64,000 nucleotides of DNA from assembly GCA_963920525.1 (NCBI GenBank), contig OY986439.1, positions 47,156,982-47,220,981 of the forward strand, written 5' to 3'. The notes beneath the pieces were generated by a model. It was given only the letters and a program-made list of their open reading frames with translations, searched no databases and was not told where the DNA came from. The position numbers and the translations under genes were made by a program. Positions 23,959 through 36,826 of the stretch are shown here, in pieces (within the stretch, counting starts at the first letter, position 1; each line of letters begins with the position of its first letter). The DNA is from Dichetophora obliterata. Taxonomy: Eukaryota; Arthropoda; Insecta; Diptera; Sciomyzidae.

Positions 23959-26900
23959 TGACTTTGATGTATATCATTGTTTCTAGCAGAAAAACTAACC
24001 CGTAAAAAACTTATTTTAGGAACTTATTTGAAAGGCAATGAATTGACCTTTTTAACGGTGTATCAACTAATGCACCTGACCTATCCATTCTCGAGCTGTG
24101 TTCGTATGAAGATGAAAAAAATCCGTTTAAACTGCTTCATTTGAAATTTGAACTGAATTTTCTTAGAATTTTGTATAATGTTTTTTATGACATTGGAAAG
24201 AAAATTGAATAACCCAGCAGTCGTAAGTATCGATGCTTTAGTAATAGTTCAGCGATGTTTCTGTTATCAACCATCGATACCTTTTTGTATATAGCTTCAT
24301 ATATTTTTTAGCATTGCATATCATATGAAAGCTATCGATGCTCTGGCAATACAATTAAACTATCTAAAAAACACAAAAGTGTTGCTTTTTTGCATCCATG
24401 GAAGGGGTGGAGGAGACAATATGGATCATTCTTAAATAAAAAAGATGTGTGGAGAAAACACAAATGCTATCATCATACAACCAAAATCATCAAAATAAAG
24501 TCAATTTTGCTGACACCGAAAAATCTAAATTAAATCATTATTGCTGCTATCAAACAACTTAAGAATCACAACAAAATGCTTACTAATGCTTCCAAGTAGG
24601 TAAGAAAATCTCAAAATAAACACTACTGCTACGCTGAGGGAAATATGTTTATAAATTAAATGAATTTGTGAAAAATTAATTTATTTTTGAAATAGAGCTT
24701 GAAACAATTTCATTTAAGTCAAACGCAAATGTTTTTAAAGTTTAATTTAAAACAATTGTTTTTGTTTTCAAAACAATGTTTTTAAATATAGCGTACCGAC
24801 TACAATCATTGGCACCCATAAGGAAATTTTACCTTGTAACCTTTATCATTCATTCTGTTTTTAAGTGAATGTTATTTTTGAAATTCTATTTTATTTTTTG
24901 GTAAATTTTTTATTTAAAGCAATTTTTAACATATTTATATGAGCTCTCTGTGTTTCGTGAGAATCAAAATAAAAAAAGTCTTTAAAAAACCACAATTATT
25001 GGCACGGGAATACAATTATTGGCACATTGATTGCTACAATCGTTGTCCCTTGAGTACAATTATTGGCTCTTTAAAAACTATAATTATTGGCATATTATCA
25101 CGATTATAAGCACCCATAAAAACTTAATAATTGGCACCCAATATCCGTAAAAATTATATAATAGCTTGTTGTAACAATATAATAATTTTTTTAAATCAAA
25201 AACAAATCCTTTTTTTTCATAGTTGCCTATATACCTAGCTAGCAGATAAAGGTTAGGTTAGGTTGATAAAGATTAAAAATAAATCACAAAAAATTAGCAT
25301 ACAATTTTCATCTAAAATATAAAAAAGAGATTGATTAATTTAAAATAATTTATAAATATAGCTCTAAAACTTTTAAATATTGATGTGAGACTTTAGCTTG
25401 GACATGTTTTACAAAGAAATGTTGGAAAATAAACACAATTATTTTTTGTAAGATATTTGGTGGGACTTTAACGCTTTCATGCCCGAATTAAAATGGGTTG
25501 GGCTTCACATTTTTTGAAGTCAAAATGTGTTAGTCTTTATTCAAATATAAACTGACAAAAATTTGAAAGTCCTTGAGCACATTATGCCACTTGATGCAAA
25601 AACCACTAGACAAAAACATGAAAATAACGGTACTTAGAAGCCAATAAGTGCAATGTTTCCTGTAGATAACATCGAGCATAAAAGGGCTAAGCAATAATTG
25701 CTCCTTATGCTACAATTTTCTGATTTAACGTCACTTTCAGCTGGGAGACTTTCACCCAATCTACAAATGCTTCTTTTTCCGTTTCTCTAAAACAGTTTGT
25801 AGACCTGGCCAAATTTTAGAAAATTTTGGACCCAGACAAAATTGGAGTGTAGGACGTGGTACCCTATATTTTTTGGCTGAAGATTTTTTAGAAATTTTGC
25901 AATTTCAAATTGCTGACAGAGATTTTTGTAAAATACTTTACTATGTAAGAGCTCTTTCTTTTGGCATTTTCATATGAAAATATGAAGTATTCAATTATTG
26001 GCACTAGATAAAAGTATAATGACTGGCAGTGCCAGTTATTGTAGTAACATCAAATTCAATTATTGGCACCCCCTGCCAACAATTGAATTGTTTGTTTTTT
26101 GGAATCAATTGTTGGCACCCAAGTTTAGTTACAATATTGCGGTAAAAATATAGATATTAAGACGGAAATAAACTATTTAATGTTTAATTAATCAAAAAAC
26201 AGACGCGTCTATATAAAAAACCAAATAAAAATAAGAAATAGTACTCACAAAATTTCATTTCGCTATTGATATCAACACTGTAAGACCTTATTTTGATTGA
26301 CGATGAAAACACTCTTGCAGATCCGAGATTTACAAACAACTGAGCTACTTAATGTTTTTATACAATAAAGAACAAAGAGAGGAATAAACCACAGAATTTG
26401 AAAAGTAGAGTTCATAACCAAGCGAAATTTAATGACATTTTATAAATGCTATTTAAAGCAAGGGTGCCAATAGTTGGCGCCAAATTTTTGGGTGCCAATA
26501 ATTGTAATCGGTACGTTACTTTTATTGTAAACATTTTAAGTTTAAACACAATTATTTAAGCGAGGTATTTAATGCAAAAACTATAAGATTTAAAACAAAT
26601 ATTTTAACATAATTTAAAAATATTAATATTAAATTAAAATAAAATAAATTAAACTGCCATTTTTTCGATGCCATTTTTTAACTTCTTCGAGTTTTCGAAG
26701 TCAAATTCATGATCAGCGACCCCTAGGACCCCCGAATAACATATCTGTTGACTTCATTTGATGAAGTTTGCATTTTATTGCGGTTTGAAATATTTTAAAT
26801 ATCAAAATAATTAATTGATTTTTATTTCATCTTATGTTCAATATTTGTAAGACTAATTGAAAAATATTATCAAACAATAAAATGCAAAATCGGGGTCTTA

Positions 26901-27752
26901 GTTGTCTGGCAATAATTTTCAGTAATTCTACTTCTTATAATTTTTTAACTGAATCTCTGATAGCTATGTATTTTTTGTTATTGGAAGAAAATAATAAGAG
27001 AAAATTATACAAAAAGCAGAAATGAGTTTATAGTAGAAAATTAAGCACGCTTCTTTTAAATCTTGTTTTGTAGAAACACAAATGAGTTAAATTTCTATTT
27101 TAAAATTTTTTGTTTAATTTTAAAGTATGTTTTTTTCTCGCCGCAATTCTTCTGCAAGAATCGAAATATAATCAGTTAATAAATTTGCGCCCAATGCCTT
27201 TTGAATAAGTAACTACAATTATAAAAAAGGTATTTTTATTTAATAATTATAATAATTCGTAGCATTTATAACATATTTCAATTTTGTAACATTTTTTATA
27301 AGTTTTTTTCTCAATAAGCTATAATTTGGTGAAGTATTTTCTTCGCAATATTTTTTTCCAAGGCTTTTTTTGTTTGTTTAATTCTTACAAGCTTTCAACA
27401 TTTTTAATAAAGTTTAAAAAATATAAAACTCTCACCACTGATACCTCCTTAAAATTGCACTTTGGCATCGATCTTAATGTAATTTTCAAGGCAACGATAT
27501 CCATTTTTGCTGCTGGGAAATTACAAAATTGATAAGAAAACAAATTTGATTTATTACTCGAAATTCTGAGAAAAATAGCTCAAATTTGAAATGAAGTAGC
27601 TTAAACGAATTGATTTCATCTTCACACACATGCAGTGCATGTGAATAGATAAGTCGGGTGGCCTCGTTGAAACACCGTTAGAAAGTTCAATTCATTGAAA
27701 GAAGCTCTTAAAATAAATTTCTGCTAAAAACAATAATGTGCATCAAAGTCAT
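23959..27752. mobile_element. Old element with 220-bp diverged inverted ends
   Basis: 23959-24190 and 27540-27752 are inverted copies at low identity (shared TGACTTTGATG, AACGGTGT, AGATGAAA blocks). They bracket 3.8 kb that includes the Tc1-like element at 24796-26511. No transposase is visible. An alternative is two solo MITE copies in opposite orientation. Confidence 0.45.
24796..26511. mobile_element. Tc1-like element with GGCAC motif repeats
   Basis: Inverted ends CCGACTACAATCATTGGCAC and GTGCCAATAATTGTAATCGG, flanked by TA at 24794-24795 and 26512-26513. Length 1716 bp. The motif ACAATTATTGGCAC and variants recur at least ten times in the outer 350 bp at the left and outer 550 bp at the right, mostly in register with the ends. 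The middle (25450-25950) has broken frames with only a vague resemblance to a Tc1 catalytic core, so the family call rests on length and TA target. Confidence 0.6.
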
Positions 27753-27879
27753 GAAATCCTAATTAAATTTGTAGTTCCTAAGGACCTAAGACCCCACCTC
27801 CTATACAATTTTTTGCTCAACTCGACATCACCTCTCAACTCCGTAAATATTTGCATTCTATTGCAGGACACCCTGTATC

Positions 27880-29060
27880 TGAATTGATTTTTTCTGAATT
27901 TAAATTGCCCTGTTCTAAATTTCAGTGGATCTTTCTTAAATTTTCTTTCTGAACTTTAGTTGATCTAATCTGAATTTCAATTGAAATTTTAAATGGAACT
28001 CTGATTTTCAATTGGTCTTTAATTTAAATTGAACTTTCAATAAAAATTGTGAATTTCTATTGATCTTGTCTAGATTTGAGTTTATCTATTCCGAATGACA
28101 AATGGAATTTGAACTGATTTTTTTTTAATCCAATTTATCTGAATCATTCATCTTTTCTGAGTTTTTCTTAATCTTAATTCATCTTCTTCGAATTATACTG
28201 GATTTTTTCTGAATTTCAATTGATCTTATCTGAACATCAATTGATATTTTCTAAACTTCAATTGATCTAATATTAATTTGAATCGATTTTTTTTAATGTT
28301 TAATAGATCTTTTCTTAATTCTTATTAATGTTTCCCATTTTTTTCTGTATTTCAACTGATCTCTTTTAAAAATTGATGGTTTCTAAACTTTGAATGGATT
28401 TCAAAAGTTCAATTTATCTTTTTTCTATTTCTATTGATATTTTCTGAATTTTAATTGATTCTTTCAGAATTTCATTTGATCTTTCTAAATTACTAACGAT
28501 CTTTTCTGAATCTTAAATGGAATTTCTCAATTTTAATTTATCTATTCCGAATTTTATTTGATCTGTTTTGAGTTTTAATTATTCTTTTGTGAATTTAAAT
28601 TTATCTTTTCTGAACTTAAAATGGTCTTTTCTGAATTTCAATTGATCTTATCTGAATTTTCAAGAGAATTTATGATATGAATATTAAAGATTAATCGATC
28701 TTTTTTGTATTTCAGTTAAGCTTTTATTGAATTTCAGTTGATGTTTTTTTTTGTCTTTCAAGTGATCTTTTCTGTACCTCAAGTGATCTTTTCTGAATTG
28801 TAACTGGAATTTTGATTTTCAATTAAACTTTTTTGAATATTTATTTATATTTTCTAAATTTCATTGATTTTTCTGAACTTTAAATAGATTTTCAGAAGTT
28901 CAATTTATCTTTTCTCAATTTTTAACGATCTTTCTGAATTACATTTGATCTTTTCTGAGATTCAAATGGTCTTTTTTGTATATCAATTCAACCATTCTGC
29001 ATTTTAAATTTAAATGAATTTGTAAATTTTTGTTACTCTTTTCTGAATTTCAATTGGGAA
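27880..29060 (+). repeat. Long degenerate minisatellite
   Basis: About 1.2 kb of imperfect 20-25 bp units close to TTTTCTGAATTTCAATTGAT, dozens of copies with much drift and variable spacing. It carries no open frame. Shorter patches of the same unit are at 6690-6910 and, inverted, at 22000-22290. It lies a few hundred bases downstream of the first peptide gene. Confidence 0.75.
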
Positions 29061-29468
29061 TGATAAAGTGTGGATATCACATTTTAAATTTTTTAGCTTT
29101 ATTGCTTTTTATGACAATTCTGATAACACATAATAGCATTTAACTATTTCGCATTTAGTTTGTTGGTACACTGACTGAACTCGAAACTTCATTACGTAGT
29201 AAATATAATAATATATATATATTTTATTTTATTTTATTGAATATTTTTCTTTAAATCTTTTCTTAAAAAAAAAAAAGAAAACACTATTTCTTATGACATT
29301 TTTTTATATCGCAGCAAAAACAATTTAAAATCATGTTAGGCATTTAATGTTCGTTCGATTTTAGGCTTTTTTAAAGTGGCGATTTCTTAATAGCACGATT
29401 TTTAAACAATGAAAAACAGTCTTATAAAACGTGCTAATAGGATTTTAAAGAGACGATTCCTCGTGCAT

Positions 29469-29714
29469 TTAATCCGCACTTATGTCATACTTACTTCTTC
29501 CAAAAACAACCGCTTTTCGACAATGATTTCGATGGTCACGCATTTTGCCTTTCGGACAGCCTCGCGTTCGTTCTCTCAGGATCAGAATCTGACCTCGGTT
29601 AACTGTTGGGTTTGGATTATAAAATATCACACGCACTGATTGTGTTCTAACGCAGAGAAAGCCAAGTAATAGAAATGTGGCAAAAACTAAACGCAGCAGG
29701 TGTCTGGAGTTCAT
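29469..29714 (-). CDS. Small secreted cationic peptide, paralogue 1
   Basis: 81 residues, one exon. Residues 1-26 form a signal peptide (basic start, hydrophobic 9-22, cleavage probably after Ser26). The mature chain starts VRVIFY and has about 13 Arg/Lys against 4 acidic residues. It ends in a core with Cys53 and Cys65 (11 residues between) containing RDHRNHCRK, then VVFGRSKYD. It shares the VIFY start and the DHR-x-[HR]-CR core with 40801-41070 and 52967-53173, which are on the same strand. A TATA box and GATA sites lie upstream, and AATAAA-type signals lie around 29223-29240. I do not recognise the family; secretion and a single disulfide are inferred. An immune or seminal role would fit size and charge, but nothing here proves it. 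Confidence 0.8.
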   Translation of the reverse strand: MNSRHLLRLVFATFLLLGFLCVRTQSVRVIFYNPNPTVNRGQILILRERTRGCPKGKMRDHRNHCRKAVVFGRSKYDISAD

Positions 29715-29816
29715 ATCGTTTCTTTTATGTTATATTATTTATTTGTTTATTTTCGTTTCTATATCGAACGATGATTAAATTCTATTGATATGAGAGGATG
29801 TTAAATTTTCCGTGTT

Positions 29817-29823
29817 TTTTATA
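29817..29823 (-). promoter_or_regulatory. TATA box of peptide gene 1
   Basis: TATAAAA on the minus strand. An initiator-like TCATATC lies 32 bases downstream (start near 29791), giving a 5' UTR of about 77 bases. Confidence 0.55.
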
Positions 29824-29978
29824 GAAATTTATTACTTTAATAAAATATTGTTCAGACTGTCTTTGGCGAGTTCGTGTGTTCTAATAAAATTGCTAAACAT
29901 TTGACAAATAACAGAAAATAAGAATGTGTATATCTGCCGCCAGCATTGAACATTCTTAACGTTAAATCGAATCGTAAC

Positions 29979-29990
29979 GATAAGATAAGC
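29979..29990 (+). promoter_or_regulatory. Double GATA site upstream of peptide gene 1
   Basis: CGATAAGATAAG, two overlapping GATAAG-type sites about 190 bases above the predicted start. In flies such sites bind GATA factors active in fat body, gut and blood cells. Confidence 0.4.
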
Positions 29991-30141
29991 TTTACTATTA
30001 ACAGTGTTGGGTACGTTTTAAGTAATAATAAAAAAGAATTTTTATTTTAAAAAATGCAGATATGCGGAAAGTGGAGTACATAAAATTTATTGGACTCTTG
30101 AATGTTTACTTTTCTTGTAGCTCAATTTAGGTGCTATGTCT

Positions 30142-32145
30142 ATCAGATAACTGCACAAGCCTACTTGAAGTTCGAACCTTTTCAAGTACTTGAAGTTCAA
30201 GCCTTTTCAAGTACTCGAATTCAAGTATGTATCCAAACAGATTCAAATACCAAATAGATACAAATCATATCCCTGCTTTCTCGTGGGTTTGGCTTGTTGA
30301 GACTTACTTTGTCGGGCAGAAAGTGGAAAAGCTTGAAACGATCATCGGCAAAAGCTTGTAAGCTTGCAAGTATCCAATTAATTGAATTTAAAGCAAGCAT
30401 CCCAAAAATTCAATGCGCTTTTGTAGGAAAGCTTAGCGTATTAGGACTTTTTAAGGTTTTCTGGTGAATTGAAATTTTAGGGGGTAGATGATTTCGGATC
30501 TGATGTCAGAATTTAAAATTCAAGATGGCGGATAAAGTTGCCACCTAGATTTTTTTGTATTTTTGAGAATTCTTGCAATTTTAAAATTCTGACAACGGCT
30601 TTGATTTCGAATCTAATATCACAGTTTTAAAATTTTAGATGGAGGTTAGCGCTGCCACCCAAATTTGTACCACAGTATTGCAATCTAGTAAAATGAATTT
30701 TTAAGAGTTTTAAACATCATTTCACAGTGTTAGGAGTTCGCTGATTCCGAATCTGAATTCAGAATTTTAAAACTCAATATGGTGGACAGGGTTGTTAAAA
30801 TACAAATTAATATGAAAGTGTTATTGCAATAACGTGATAAGCCACATGATCTAAAAAATCAATTTTTTAGGCTGAATACATTACTAAATGACTTTCCAAC
30901 AACTACTGAAGAGATTTTGTCTATTTCTAGGTAAAAATGGGTCGCTGAATACGAATCTTTTTTCAGACTTTCAAAATTATGTAATTTTTTATAATAGGGT
31001 TGCCACCTTAATTTTTACCACCAAGTAAAATGTATTTTAAAGAGTTTTAAACATCATTTAACAGGTTAGGGGGTCGCTGATCTTGAATCTGAAGCCAGAA
31101 TTTTAAACTTCAAGATGGTGGATAGGGTTGTCACCTTAACATTTTATTTTTACGGATTCGGTGCTGGTGTGAACACTAGGTAAAAATGGGTCGCTGAATT
31201 CGAATCCGTTGTCAGAATTTCAAAATTATGTATTTTTTTATATTAGGGTTGTCAGCTAATAATACGTATTTTTTCATAAGTACATATTATTTTAATAAGC
31301 TTATTGCAAGAACATGATAAGCCACGTAAAAATCTTTTAATATAATTTACTCTAAAGTTTTGAAAAAATGTGTTTTGGTATGAAGAAATGAAATTGAGCA
31401 TAAAAAATTTTTCAAATAGGTTAGAAAATTAATAAGAAATAGCCAAAATCTCAGCAAAAAATAATGTATTCAGCCTAAAAATTTGATTTTTTAGATCATG
31501 TGACTTGTCACGTTATTGCAATAAGCCCTTCATATGAATTTGTATTTCAACAACCCTATCCACCATATTGAATTTTAAACTTCTGAATTCACATTCGAAA
31601 TCAGCGGCCCCCCAACACTGTTAAATGATGTTTAAAACTCTTTAAACCCTTTATATTAAATTTTATAACTTTGAAATTAGATTCGAAATCAAATCCGTTG
31701 TCTTACATACATAAAATACATAAAAATCAAGGTGGCAACTTTATTCGCCATCTTGAATTTTTAATTTTGACATCAATTCCGAGTTTATCTACTCCTCAAA
31801 ACTGCCAACCACGGAATCCACAGAATCTTTAAAAGTCCTAATACGCTTAAGCTTTTCCTACACAAGATCATTGCAGTTTTTGGATACATGCTTTAATTGG
31901 ATACTTGCCTTCACTTTCAAGCTTTTCAAGCTTTTTGCCGAAGTCATCAAGTTTTCTCGTGATTGGGTCTTCGTGCCGTTTGCTTGTAAGCTAGCAATCT
32001 TGCAAGTCGCAAGCTGTCATGGGCTTATTTATATTCAAGTACAAGTTATACTTGATTGCAAATTTTCAAGCTCAAGCAAGCTTGAACTTGTACTTAAAGC
32101 AAGTACTTGAAATAGAATTCAAGTAGGCTTGTGCAGTTCTCTGAT
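30142..32145. mobile_element. 2-kb palindromic (foldback) element
   Basis: The outer ends ATCAGATAACTGCACAAGCC and its inverted copy are flanked by GTCT on both sides (30138-30141, 32146-32149), a possible 4-bp target duplication. The two halves are inverted copies over most of their length, each rich in CAAGTACTTGAA near the ends and in GGTGGCAAC / CAGCGACCC blocks inside. The inner blocks match the satellite at 56700-57560. Short open frames inside (31871-32110) are AAGCTT-rich repeats, not genes. Confidence 0.75.
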
Positions 32146-32176
32146 GTCTATTTAAATTAATTCTAATGAAAATATT

Positions 32177-32526
32177 AGGGGTATTCTTGTCCATTTCTAG
32201 GATATGCACGTTACACGGTGCAAGAATAGGAAATATACAATCCGCGCACCGCCGCAACAACAAAATACAAGTAAGAAAATAGCGCAATATTTCCTATGTA
32301 TGCTACACTGAAATCCATGTATACAGCGATGCTATGAAGAATAGTTTATGAGCCAAACAGAAGGTGGAATGAGCGTGAAGTTCATCTCATTATAGAGTTA
32401 TTTCAGCTGTTGACTTTACTATGCTACGTTTGTACAATAGGGCGCTCTCGATCCATTGGATATTTTAGTATAGGATTGTTACAATCCGTGCTGTCATGCA
32501 AGTATGCTAGACATAGAGAATACCCT
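32177..32526. mobile_element. Short MITE, 4-bp target
   Basis: Inverted ends AGGGGTATTCT and AGAATACCCT with TATT on both sides (32173-32176, 32527-32530). 350 bp, no coding sequence. Confidence 0.5.
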
Positions 32527-32530
32527 TATT

Positions 32531-33950
32531 CTTTTTCCAAATTATCCTACCACCCCCCTACTTAAGCTTCCTAGATGCAAAGAACACTTTGCACAACACT
32601 GACGAGCCTAAATGTCGCACGCTAAAAATATTCACCGATAAGATATGGTAAGCTAAGCCCCGCACTATCTGTCGTCATTTCTATTGCAAATCAATTCGTA
32701 TCTGCATGTCATGCAAGTGACGAAATTTTCAAAGAATTTTTGATTCCCTGAATTTTTTTATATTCATTGTTTGGAGTTTGACTCCGCCTGCCGCCTGGGA
32801 AGTGACGTAGTTGTGATTGTACGAGTGCCGTCATATCGCTGGCTGTCACCATGCCAATCGACGGAATGGTAAACTTCTTGCAAATCGAACTGCCAGTACG
32901 TACAGCCTGAAAGTATGCTCACTTTTTCCATGTTCACTTATTCAACACTTAAATTAAAATAAAATTGTGAGACTGAGATGGGGTGGATGGCTTGGCGCAG
33001 TTTTTTTTCGCATTTTAACTCACACACACACTCGCACTTACACGCGCAACAAAAGCATTCTTGACAAAGATTCCACTAAGCGAAGTTGGAAGAACATAAA
33101 ATGCATAACACTGCCTGCTGTCGATGTTCATGATGTAGTCCTAATTAGATGCATTCTATGCAGTCGATTAGGCAGATGGTATCCTGAATTAATTGCATAC
33201 AATCACTTGGTTTAATTGCCGATAAGATATAATAACGGCTTTAATAAACTAGCATTTTCAGCCTTACTGTTGGAAATTCAAAGCGTGCATGAATAGAAGC
33301 CATCAATTAACGCAAGAAAACATCGTTTATAAGAGACTGAAAAGTCTTAAATTTATCACCTTTTTAAGTACTTTTGACACTGACAGAAAAGCAATGATAA
33401 GCCTTTTTTGCGAAAAACTAGTCAGAGTAGGTATACGAACGTTACACATAGAAAACTTTATTATTTTTTGAAAATTCCGGAGAAATATTTTAAACTGCGA
33501 TTTCAAAAATTCCTTTCAACAACTAACGGCTATAAGTTTATAATTTTATGTGAAAAAGAATTAAGTGATCGGTTGCCGCTTTTAACTGAGCAGGTACGGC
33601 TGTGAAGCTAAGTAATGCAATTTTGCACCGTTACCCGAAATCAAAATTCACTCATTCGCACAGCAAAAAGGTTTTCTTTATCGTAACGATTTTGTGATTC
33701 TTAAAATTTACACTGAGTGACCGATTCGGCCTTTGAAAAAGTTTCAGCCAAAGTCTTAGAAATTCCCAGAGGGGGATATCTTGTGATTATATCGCGACTA
33801 GTCCTGAGAGGTCGGATTCCATCACAATTTTTAATTAATATATTTTAAAGTTAAAAAGTAGGAATTCTTCTATTCCGACTTTTAACAACTTTTTCAATAC
33901 GCAAAATCCACTATCATTTGGTTAAATGGCAGCAGTTTGTGTGCTGCTAG
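32531..33950. other. Low-repeat island between peptide genes 1 and 2
   Basis: No terminal repeats and no copies elsewhere in the window. Base composition is nearer 45% GC between about 32770 and 32910. CCGATAAGATAT occurs near 32634, and nearly the same word (GCCGATAAGATATA) near 33220. A minus-strand open stretch near 32740-32940 has no recognisable motif. Candidate regulatory or unrecognised exon sequence; not assigned. Confidence 0.35.
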
Positions 33951-35116
33951 CGTATATCGGTCATTCTATGTCAAATTGGACGCTTTTCGAAACTCACATT
34001 TCTGTAAAAATTTGGTATTTTGCACGTGGATATTACTTTAAAAAAGAAAAATATTGGCATATTTTCAATTTGTTTTTGCTGTTATACACAGTGAAAAATT
34101 TAAAAGAAAAGCAGAAATTGTCATTCAAATATGTAGTCAAACAACTTTATCTTCTAAACCGTTAGTCCTACAAAAAAATGTCGGGGACATATTTTAAAGA
34201 TCTTAAATTGGTCCTTATTGTGGTGTCCTTTTTTACAAACACTTTCGTACAAAATTTTTAATTTTTTGACCACTTAAAATTTTATTCACATATTTCATAG
34301 TCAGCACCACTATTTTTTTGGCACTTTGAAAATATTATCGTATTGAGGCATTCATTCTTAATGCATTCTCAAAATTTGACATTGGAGACTCAATGTTTTC
34401 TATTTTAAACGAAATTTTTAAAAACTGACTGCTCAATTTTTATGTACAAAATACTTTAATTTTTAATTAAAAATGGAATTTTAGGTATTTTTTTTGATAA
34501 GCTAGGTACATATCGTCTCTGCGCCAACATAAACAGTTATATGTATTTCAGTAACTTTTCAGGAGAGTAAAAAAACAAATTTTTTCAGAGCATTTCTAGT
34601 ACTGCGAGCAATAACTGTTTTGATCACTTCTAAATCATAAGAGATATAAAAAACTGCAAATGCAGAAATGTGGGTAATAGATAGTGTAAACAAAATATGC
34701 TATAAAAAAATTTACAAAAATCACATAACTGTTTTTTTTTGGTCAGTCACATTGAAAAATTTTATCAACTCGTTAAAATATACCATTCCTCTGCAAACAT
34801 TCTATTTTTTAAATTTGCTAAAAAATTTTTTGGTTGTAATTTCATGATGTATTATATTAATATTAATAGTATTATATTAATACTAATACTATACATAATT
34901 TATATTAATACTAAATTATGTAAAATTGTTTAACATTTTATTTATAATATTTTTTTGTTCTTGTAAACTTAAACAAAAGTTGATGTGAATGTAGTGCGCA
35001 TAAGTTATGATGCAATTTCGTAAAGCTTAAAGCACGACACAGAAGCAGTTCATTTATTCTAGCGTGGCTTAACTAATTTCCTGCTGAAAAAATTGCGAGA
35101 AGTAAACAAAATTTTT

Positions 35117-35450
35117 TACTTCTCAGATGGAGCAGTCACTCAATATAAGAACAAAAAAAAATTTATAAATCTATGCAAGCACAAAGTCGATTTCAATATC
35201 CCCGCAGAATGGCACTTTTTGGTGATGGTTTGGCAGGTTCAGTAAAAAGACTTGCGGCAAAGGATAGTCTGCAAACATTAATAATCCGACAAATACTCCT
35301 GTAGTATTTTATAATTGGGTTTCAGACAACATGACAAGTATTGAATCGGAATATTTTTCATCAAAGCAGTACAACTCTGAAAAATAATCTCTCAAAAAGC
35401 TATTCGAAAAAGCAAAAATGATACACCGGACTTTAACCCACCATTCCTCT
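35117..35450 (+). pseudogene. Transposase-like fragment in long-TIR element
   Basis: The frame starting at 35117 reads YFSDGAVTQYKNKKKFINLC, then a short segment ending IPAEWHF. A frameshift leads to GDGLAGSVKRLAAKDSLQ and then VVFYNWVSDNMTSIESEYFS before decay. From memory, the SDGA-x-QYKN ... AEWHFF ... DGxGGxVKRLA pattern occurs in many uncharacterised arthropod transposon proteins; I cannot name the superfamily. Its central position between long inverted repeats supports it being the element's own transposase. At least one frameshift and several stops make it dead. Confidence 0.55.
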
Positions 35451-35934
35451 ATACCATGGGGCAAAGCGATAAGCGATTGATATGCGCATTACATCCACAT
35501 CATCTTTTTCAACTATTGCTTAAGTTTACAAGAACAAAAAAAATTATAAATAAAATGTTAAAACTATTTTACATAATTTAGTATTAACATAGGGATACAT
35601 CACGGAATTACAATCAAGAAATATTTTATCAAATTTCAAAAATAGAGTATCTGCAGAGGAATAGTGTATTTTAACGAATTGATAAAAGTTATCAATATGA
35701 CTTTACATGTCGTCGCTGCGCCAACAAAAACAGTTATGTGATTTTTGTGATTTTTTTTATAGCATATTTTGTCTACTATTACCACATTTCTGCATTTGCA
35801 TTTTTTTATATCTCTTATGATTTAGAAGTGATCAAAAACAGTTATTGCTCGCAGTACTAGAAATGCTCTGAAAAAATTTGTTTTTTTACTCTCCTGAAAA
35901 GCTACTGCGACGATATGTACCTACCCTGCAAACC

Positions 35935-36826
35935 AAAGTTTCCGATTTTGTCTGAATTCCGACTAGTTCGTAACTATTTCGAGAATTCTTAACGAATTCC
36001 TAACTATTTCGCAATACTAATTTCGGAACATTTCCGAATAATTCGAAAGAGTTCCGAAATCAAATTTTCAAATTTAAATTGTGAGGTGTTTAAAATATTT
36101 CGAGTTGAAAAAAATATTTAGGCCATGAGCCTAGCGGCATTTTAAATAATTTTCCATTTGTAAAATAATTTAATTTTAAACAACTTTTTCTTTACATTAG
36201 ATGATACAAGATATGGTTCTAATTTTAATTTTTACAGATGCAAATACAAACGACATGTCAGGTTCACATTTATATATGTTCCATAATAGTAATTGCAAAG
36301 GATCTGTAATTTTTGGCATGTCATTTGCACGAAACATATAGTCTAGGGCATCTTAAGCCCTAACTAAACTTTGATTCGAAATTGTTATTTAATTTTGTAT
36401 TACATACGGTACAAAAATCATTAAGATATCGTTGCAAATTTGATGCTTCATTTCGTTACGAATTCGGTGCTACAATTCGTTAAGAAATTGTAATGAATTT
36501 GTAAAGAATTCGTTACGAAAACGATAATTGAATTGTTAACGAATTTGTTACGAAATCGACACGTCAATTCTTTACGAATTTGTTATGAATTCGTTACGAA
36601 TACGATACTCCAATTCTTTACGAATTTGTTACGAATTCGTTACTAAAATTCCTTCCGAATTCGTTACGACAATTCGTTACGAATTCGTGTTAACCCCTCC
36701 ATACGATTGTCGTTACAAAATCGGAACGAATTCGGATGCCGAACTCGGAATAATTTCGAAAAATTCGCAACGAATTCGTTCGTTTTTGAAAATTTCGTTT
36801 TATATAGTAAACACTGATTCTCCAAC
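35935..36826. repeat. Insertion rich in TTCGTTACGAATT units
   Basis: It interrupts the right arm of the long-TIR transposon. Between 36420 and 36790 there are about fifteen imperfect copies of ACGAATTCGTTACGA, a near-palindromic unit. The left edge (35950-36060) has looser TTCGTAACTATTTCG copies. The open frame 36585-36830 is only this repeat translated. Confidence 0.7.

Noticed and set aside
32967..33215. 82-residue ORF with Thr-His repeats
   Set aside because: A (CA)n-type simple repeat opens the frame; no signal peptide or motif.
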